From positions 1 through 64,000 of the forward strand of contig CAZCBX010000005.1 in assembly GCA_964497185.1 (NCBI GenBank): a stretch of 64,000 bases of DNA, read 5' to 3'. Position 1 is the first letter of the stretch. Every line of letters begins with the position of its first letter. Positions 59,358 to 64,000 of the stretch are shown here, in pieces. This stretch comes from CAZCBX01 sp964497185. Lineage in GTDB: Bacteria; Bdellovibrionota_G; JALEGL01; JAGRMV01. A program made the translations under genes and the position numbers. The notes under the pieces were generated by a model. It did no database searches, was not told the origin of the DNA, and saw nothing but the letters and a program-made list of their open reading frames with translations.

Positions 59358-60860
59358 ATGATCTTTCGATGTATTGGCATTCTTGCAATGATATTTGGTT
59401 TGACGGCTTGCTCGTCTGAAAACAATTCAGACATCACGCTACCTTCCAACACGGTCACCAGCGTGTTGATTCAAGGGGCCGACCAGGTCAATACCAATGC
59501 ATGCATTCGTTACGATATACTGGGACGTGGCGAATTTGGACAGCCGGTGGATCTCGAACAAGACACCGACATTCGTTTAACGGCCACCGGCCAAGCCCAG
59601 TTATTTGAAGATAACGCCTGCACCCAGCCCAATGCCTTGGTCACCATTGCGCAAGCCAATTCCCGCGGCCAAGTGTATGTGCAAAACGCCACGCTTGAAA
59701 CCTTCGCCATTGCTTATCAAGGCACGACCGCCATCAACATTGAAGTGGTGCAACTCAGTCAAAATTTTACCGACGCGTTGGGCGGATGTGCCAGCGGAAA
59801 ATGTGTAACCAGCATTTTGCCCATGTCCGACGGATCGGGAAGGGTGTATGCTGGAGGCAATTTTACAACCTTTGACGGCGCATCTCAAACACGGCTTTTG
59901 CGTCTGATGCCCGATGGCACACTCGATTCAGAATTTAACATTGGGAACGGCCCCACATTTCAAGTCAATGACCTGGTGGCCTTAGCCGATCAGTCGGGTG
60001 AATTCTTTTTCACCATGTCCAACGGCGCGTATGAAAGTCCGGTTAGCAACCAAGACTTGATTCAAGTGCAGCCCGATGGCACCCGCAACTTTATCATTGA
60101 AGACGTCAATTTTATTGGCGATCGGGTGCGCGATGTGGTGTCGTTGCCCAATGGAGAAATTGTGCTCGGCGGTGGCTTTACCACTTATGCGAGCACCACC
60201 GTCAACCGAATTGCCAAACTGGATGCCATGGGCAATTTGCAAACAGCCTTCAATCAAGGCGCGCAATTCAATGACTTGGTTAATGTGCTGCGAGCCCACA
60301 ACGGTCAGTTTTATGTGGGCGGAAATTTCACCACCTATAACGGCGCAGCCGCCCGTGGACTGGCACGCCTGAATAGCGACGGAACATTGGACGCAACCTT
60401 TAACACAACCACCGGTTTTACCACGGACACCATCAACAGCCTGTCCTTTGATGAGGCATCCAATGTATTGGTGGGAGGCGGGTTTACCGCATACAAAGGA
60501 CAAATGGCACAGCGCCTGGTAAAAATTAAACCCGATGGAAGTCCTGATCCGACCTTCAGCACCAATCCAGGTTTTAACCTCAACGTACTTTCAGTCTTGG
60601 CCATGGGAGAAAAGGTGTATGTGGGGGGCGCCTTTACCAGCTACGCCGGACAACCAGTTGGCCGAATCGTTCGACTTGACGCAGATGGCGCCATCGACGC
60701 TTCCTTTGACACCGGTACAGGCTTTAACGACGAAGTATCATTTCTGGCAGACGCAGGCGATCAATCCGGCGATATTTATGTGGGCGGCAATTTTACACAA
60801 TACAACGGCCAACCCGCAACCTACTTGATTCGGCTCAACGCCGATGGCCAACGAGATTGA
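59358..60860 (+). CDS. Delta-60-repeat lipoprotein, second of a tandem pair
   Basis: A 500-residue paralogue of the preceding protein: signal IGILAMIFGLTAC, the same N-terminal domain (VLIQGADQVNTNACIRYDI), and five or more delta-60 repeats. Examples are GRVYAGGNFTTFDGAS-RLLRLMPDGTLDSEFNIG and DIYVGGNFTQYNGQPATYLI. The two end almost identically (SGDIFVGGDFTQYNGQ and SGDIYVGGNFTQYNGQ), so they arose by tandem duplication. They are surely co-transcribed, with two bases between stop and start. The role is unknown; probably surface binding or adhesion. Confidence 0.8.
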   Translation: MIFRCIGILAMIFGLTACSSENNSDITLPSNTVTSVLIQGADQVNTNACIRYDILGRGEFGQPVDLEQDTDIRLTATGQAQLFEDNACTQPNALVTIAQANSRGQVYVQNATLETFAIAYQGTTAINIEVVQLSQNFTDALGGCASGKCVTSILPMSDGSGRVYAGGNFTTFDGASQTRLLRLMPDGTLDSEFNIGNGPTFQVNDLVALADQSGEFFFTMSNGAYESPVSNQDLIQVQPDGTRNFIIEDVNFIGDRVRDVVSLPNGEIVLGGGFTTYASTTVNRIAKLDAMGNLQTAFNQGAQFNDLVNVLRAHNGQFYVGGNFTTYNGAAARGLARLNSDGTLDATFNTTTGFTTDTINSLSFDEASNVLVGGGFTAYKGQMAQRLVKIKPDGSPDPTFSTNPGFNLNVLSVLAMGEKVYVGGAFTSYAGQPVGRIVRLDADGAIDASFDTGTGFNDEVSFLADAGDQSGDIYVGGNFTQYNGQPATYLIRLNADGQRD

Positions 60861-60863
60861 AAA

Positions 60864-63140
60864 TTAATTGAAAAATTTTACATAATGGACTCGAGGGCCA
60901 AAAATATCGTTTGGATAATTAAAAGCTTCACGCCAGACCAATGCTTTCTTTGAAGAAAATTGGTCGACTATGATATTAAAGTATCCAGAGTAGATATTCT
61001 TGGTTCCTAAATTAATATCAGTCACAGTGTCAAAAATGCTATTGGGAGTCGTCCATATATCTTCTGAATTCTTTTCTATTAAATAGAGCAAAATACTTTC
61101 ATCATTTTGATACAAACTAAATAAAACGGTAATCTCTCCAAGGTTATTGACTTTCAAAACGGCATTATAAGGGTCATAACCTGGAAAGTAATTAGATACT
61201 GTATTTTCTAAGGTGAAATTATTTATAATACCTTCATTATTAAAAATAGTAGATTTATAGGTTGAGGGATTCGAATCATTTTCGAAACTTCCATGAAATA
61301 AAATATAGTTTTCATTGTTATCAATAATATATTGATAGTGGTGCGTAATTCCGGAGGTTGCCAAGGATATAGAGTTTGAATTCGTTTCGGTGGTTCCAGA
61401 AAAAGTTTTTGAGTAATGATTATTACTACTTTTTTTTAACCAGTTGATGTGCCTTTTTCCTGTATCCAACATATGCACAAAAAAATCGGAAGAAATATTA
61501 TAGCCATTAAGTTCATAGTCTTCAATGATCCATTGACCATTGCTTCGCATAAACTGATAAATTTTTGGAACTGATTCGTTGCTAGTATAATAAGCAATAT
61601 AAGAATCGCCGTGAATGTTCATGTCCGCATCAACTTTTCCTAGAGAGAGATCGGAGTTTTTTAAAGTAATAGAATCTGAAAAACTATTATTCTCAAATAA
61701 CACCAATTTTATCTCGTCCTCTATTGTGCTGTATATGACCAGTCCATTATTATTATTAGAAAAGCAAACTTTTATAAAATTAATTGGACTGGTTTCGTTG
61801 AATTGAGCACTTACAATTTCTTTATCAATGGAAGAGCGTAGATGAATCAGTGAAGTTGACTGGTCAATCCAGGCGCTTAGATAATTACCAGTTTTATTCA
61901 TTGATAAGTCTTGTCTTCCCTCACCATAACTTGGATTTGCGTTAGATAAAAAATCTGTACCCAAAGTGGGTAGGTCCCAAACTTTGTTTTTGGATGTTGT
62001 TTGGTAGGTGTAAAACACAGAAGTTGGCGTTTGTTTTTGCCGTGCTAAATATAGAATGTCTTTGTTTTCGCTGATCTGAGAGATTCCCATAATTGAATCT
62101 AAAGGATAAAAATTTGGATTGGCTAAATAAGTGCCCACTTCAGTAGATTGTCCGAAAGAGTTTGTATTAGAATGAAAAGTTTTATTGCGAATGGTATTTC
62201 GTCCAAATCCATTTGGTTCGAAGTTAAAGGCATTCTGGCTAGGCACAATGTCGTGCCATGAAACCATGAAATCTCCATATTTATTAAAAGAAGTATGAAT
62301 ACTTTCAGGCGCTGATTCTACAGAATAATCATTACTATCCAGGTTATCAAAGTTCCCCCATGGGCCCCCTGCTGCCATAGATCCAATATAATCTATATTA
62401 TCTAGAGCTGTTTTTTGCTTCCAACTGGGTGTGTGACAACTTAATTGTAAATCTTGTATGTTCGTATTTTCTATAGAACCCTCAGCGATGTCAAACTGGC
62501 ACACTTTACCTTCTGGATGTTTTTCAATTTGTATTAGATAATATTCACCTTCTTCCAACATCTTTGAGAATTTAAATTCGGTTTTTCCGGGATCGATTTC
62601 AATTAATTCATTGGTTGTCATTTCACGTAATTCAATGGTGTCTTGAGAAATATCCAAAGTGCCCGAGACAGTATATCCAACACCAAACTGTATTCCCGCA
62701 TTCAATATTGTTTGCTCTGTTTTTAAAGCATTCGGAGATTCATTCAAAAAAACTTCTGGGAGGAATTTTATTAGAATTCCGTCTGTACTGTCATTTACAT
62801 GATGGTTTTGAGCTTTACCGTAAAAGGTTAGCAATGCGTCTCTTTTATTAATGAGCTCAATTTCAAAGTTAAGGCCATCAGGTATGTTAGTGCTATCGAT
62901 GGTATAGTGAGTTCCTTGCTCAAGTACATAAGGATAGGAAAAATTTTCATTCCATACCCACTTTTCTAACGTGTAGGTTTGATTTTCAATTGTACCGTTG
63001 TTTAATGGATGAATTTCTTGAAAAACGATATCAGCACTGGTGAGCTGCTGAGAATTGCTTCTTGTATCGGACGAACATCCAATTTGTGCCAGCAACATTA
63101 CGAATATTAATAAATTTAGAGGAAAGCATTTTTTTAGCAT
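60864..63140 (-). CDS. Large low-GC lipoprotein of unknown function
   Basis: A 758-residue lipoprotein (MLKKCFPLNLLIFVMLLAQIGC). It is strikingly AT-rich (around 33-35% GC by eye against about 48% for neighbours) and uses many Asn, Ile, Ser and Lys codons. An N-terminal segment with strand-rich wording (GVGYTVSGTLDISQDTIEL) precedes a long domain that reads like sequential beta blades (WKQKTALDNIDYIGSMAAGG, NKDILYLARQKQTP, DSYIAYYTSNES). The family is not recognised. It converges on the delta-60 pair with a three-base gap. Composition suggests horizontal acquisition. Confidence 0.7.
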   Translation of the reverse strand: MLKKCFPLNLLIFVMLLAQIGCSSDTRSNSQQLTSADIVFQEIHPLNNGTIENQTYTLEKWVWNENFSYPYVLEQGTHYTIDSTNIPDGLNFEIELINKRDALLTFYGKAQNHHVNDSTDGILIKFLPEVFLNESPNALKTEQTILNAGIQFGVGYTVSGTLDISQDTIELREMTTNELIEIDPGKTEFKFSKMLEEGEYYLIQIEKHPEGKVCQFDIAEGSIENTNIQDLQLSCHTPSWKQKTALDNIDYIGSMAAGGPWGNFDNLDSNDYSVESAPESIHTSFNKYGDFMVSWHDIVPSQNAFNFEPNGFGRNTIRNKTFHSNTNSFGQSTEVGTYLANPNFYPLDSIMGISQISENKDILYLARQKQTPTSVFYTYQTTSKNKVWDLPTLGTDFLSNANPSYGEGRQDLSMNKTGNYLSAWIDQSTSLIHLRSSIDKEIVSAQFNETSPINFIKVCFSNNNNGLVIYSTIEDEIKLVLFENNSFSDSITLKNSDLSLGKVDADMNIHGDSYIAYYTSNESVPKIYQFMRSNGQWIIEDYELNGYNISSDFFVHMLDTGKRHINWLKKSSNNHYSKTFSGTTETNSNSISLATSGITHHYQYIIDNNENYILFHGSFENDSNPSTYKSTIFNNEGIINNFTLENTVSNYFPGYDPYNAVLKVNNLGEITVLFSLYQNDESILLYLIEKNSEDIWTTPNSIFDTVTDINLGTKNIYSGYFNIIVDQFSSKKALVWREAFNYPNDIFGPRVHYVKFFN

Positions 63141-63223
63141 AATGCTTCCTTATATAATTTTATGCTGAATTACTTCAAGCGTTAATTATATAACAAGTGG
63201 GATGTTATAAAGTATTGTATGTA

Positions 63224-63547
63224 TTAGATATCCACCGTCCATACGCCGCGGGGGGTTTCTTCGGTGTCGGTTTCAGTGGGGTTGTTTGGGTCGATTTCTT
63301 CAAACAAAGGAATTTCCAATTCCACCATGGGGGTGGGGTGATCGGACTCTTCCACAGGTGGAATCCATAGGCCACCTGCAGCGAGATGAAAAATTGACAG
63401 ACGTGGGTCGGTTGTTTTCATACCTATATACAGAGCAAGTCTCATGCCAACGGGCTTTGCGGGTAAGTATTTGAAATCATTGAAAAGCCCCTCAGGTATG
63501 CAAAATGTAGTGACTGTTTTTTGCTCATTGCAGACGTTTTTGGGCAC
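63224..63547 (-). CDS. Small acidic protein of unknown function
   Basis: A 107-residue soluble protein with no signal peptide or membrane segment. The N-terminal part is moderately hydrophobic (FNDFKYLPAKPVGMRLALYIG) and the C-terminal third is strongly acidic with many Pro/Thr/Glu (MVELEIPLFEEIDPNNPTET). I recognise no family. It is divergent from holA across 53 bases. Base composition is close to the local average, unlike the low-GC gene beside it, which supports it being a resident gene. Confidence 0.5.
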   Translation of the reverse strand: MPKNVCNEQKTVTTFCIPEGLFNDFKYLPAKPVGMRLALYIGMKTTDPRLSIFHLAAGGLWIPPVEESDHPTPMVELEIPLFEEIDPNNPTETDTEETPRGVWTVDI

Positions 63548-63600
63548 GTGGCCGCGAGTTTTGCTTGGTTGGCGCGCAGCGGTCTGATAGGGGTTGGCGT

Positions 63601-64000
63601 ATGGATCTTGCGCCTTTTACGGTACTTTTACCCTCCGAGCCTTTTCAGGCGGGGCAATTTTTGGATCAAGCCAAACAGGCTTTGCAAGGAGCGGTCGAGC
63701 ACACTTCTTTTGAAACCAAAAAACACCCACCCGCCGACATTGTTGATTTTCTCAATACGTATCCCATGATGGGCATGCAGCGCTTGGTGATGGTGGATCA
63801 AAACAAAGAACTGCCCGAAGCGGCCCAAACTCAAGTGTTAGACTACGTGGCTTCACCCACGGCGGGCACTTATGTGATTTGGAAGCTGGACAAACTCGAC
63901 AAACGCAAAAAATTTTACAAAACGTTGCTTAAACAAGCGGCCAGCGTGTCTTTTGAGGCGCCCAAGCTGGCTCAAATGAGTGGGTTTGTGGATCGATTGG
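63601..64000 (+). CDS. holA: DNA polymerase III subunit delta, 5' part
   Basis: An open frame running off the window: MDLAPFTVLLPSEPFQAGQF, FETKKHPPADIVDFLNTYPM, QRLVMVDQNKELPEAAQTQV and DYVASPTAGTYVIWKLDKLD. This is the order of segments in the clamp-loader delta subunit (short strand, Asp-rich strand after the R-L-V-V-V segment, then K-LDK-K-FYK), which opens the beta clamp. The first 133 codons are present. The start at 63601 is the first ATG giving this fold; the frame is open further upstream, so an earlier start cannot be excluded. Confidence 0.75.
   Translation, partial: MDLAPFTVLLPSEPFQAGQFLDQAKQALQGAVEHTSFETKKHPPADIVDFLNTYPMMGMQRLVMVDQNKELPEAAQTQVLDYVASPTAGTYVIWKLDKLDKRKKFYKTLLKQAASVSFEAPKLAQMSGFVDRL

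Noticed and set aside
57754..60860. Regular repeats that might suggest a CRISPR or DNA satellite
   Set aside because: The repeats are of protein type (delta-60 units in frame), with variable DNA and no constant spacers.

Overview
The window looks like chromosomal DNA of a Gram-negative bacterium at roughly 48% GC by eye. Many lipoprotein signal peptides, beta-barrel proteins ending in aromatic residues, a CarD regulator, a Bacteroidetes/Bdellovibrio-type SdhCAB complex, glutathione synthetase, DUF4105/DUF3015 proteins and detached F0 genes suggest a delta-proteobacterial or Bdellovibrionota-like lineage. That placement is inference from gene content. A run of 100 Ns inside a duplicated sdhB tail shows this is a draft scaffold.

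Layout. 0-8 kb: a BamD-like TPR lipoprotein, a hipBA toxin-antitoxin pair with an upstream palindrome, hemL, an AgmX/TonB-like secreted protein, a methylthioribose-kinase-like protein, a photolyase-related protein and a secreted unknown. 8.5-12.3 kb: a DUF1805 protein, the F0 genes (two small membrane proteins, atpB, atpE), dnaJ and mscL. 12.7-16.1 kb: sdhCAB on the minus strand. 16.4-30.2 kb: one giant gene for a secreted protein of about 4,600 residues. It carries two tandem-related modules of about 300 residues and a third between them; all have motifs resembling the HipA/PI3-4-kinase fold. 30.2-38.1 kb: an AddAB-like helicase/nuclease pair, a small unknown, an M48-like lipoprotein with a destroyed active site and an S41 protease. 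38-47 kb: SDR protein, beta-barrel protein, family 5 uracil-DNA glycosylase, two small lipoproteins, DUF3015, DUF4105, an alpha/beta hydrolase lipoprotein, an unknown and a cyclotransferase-like protein. 47-52.6 kb: potassium channel, CsbD, coiled-coil secreted protein, a twice-frameshifted four-helix-bundle gene behind a sigma-54 promoter, tRNA-Asn, an RDD protein, a DUF1704-like pseudo-peptidase and glutathione synthetase. 52.6-52.85 kb: a non-coding cluster of DnaA boxes. 53-57 kb: carD with a histone-like tail, ispD, ispF, rarA and a hotdog thioesterase. 57-64 kb: a beta-barrel protein, two tandem delta-60-repeat lipoproteins, a low-GC lipoprotein, a small unknown and the start of holA.

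The genes most likely to work together are hipBA, the F0 genes, sdhCAB, the stop-start-overlapping set at 30.2-36.2 kb, the envelope genes at 42-46.4 kb and carD-ispD-ispF. The strongest candidates for something undescribed are the giant secreted kinase-like protein, the DnaA-box cluster far from dnaA, and two metallopeptidase-family proteins that kept their fold but lost their zinc ligands. Functions are assigned from motifs read by eye; no database search was run.
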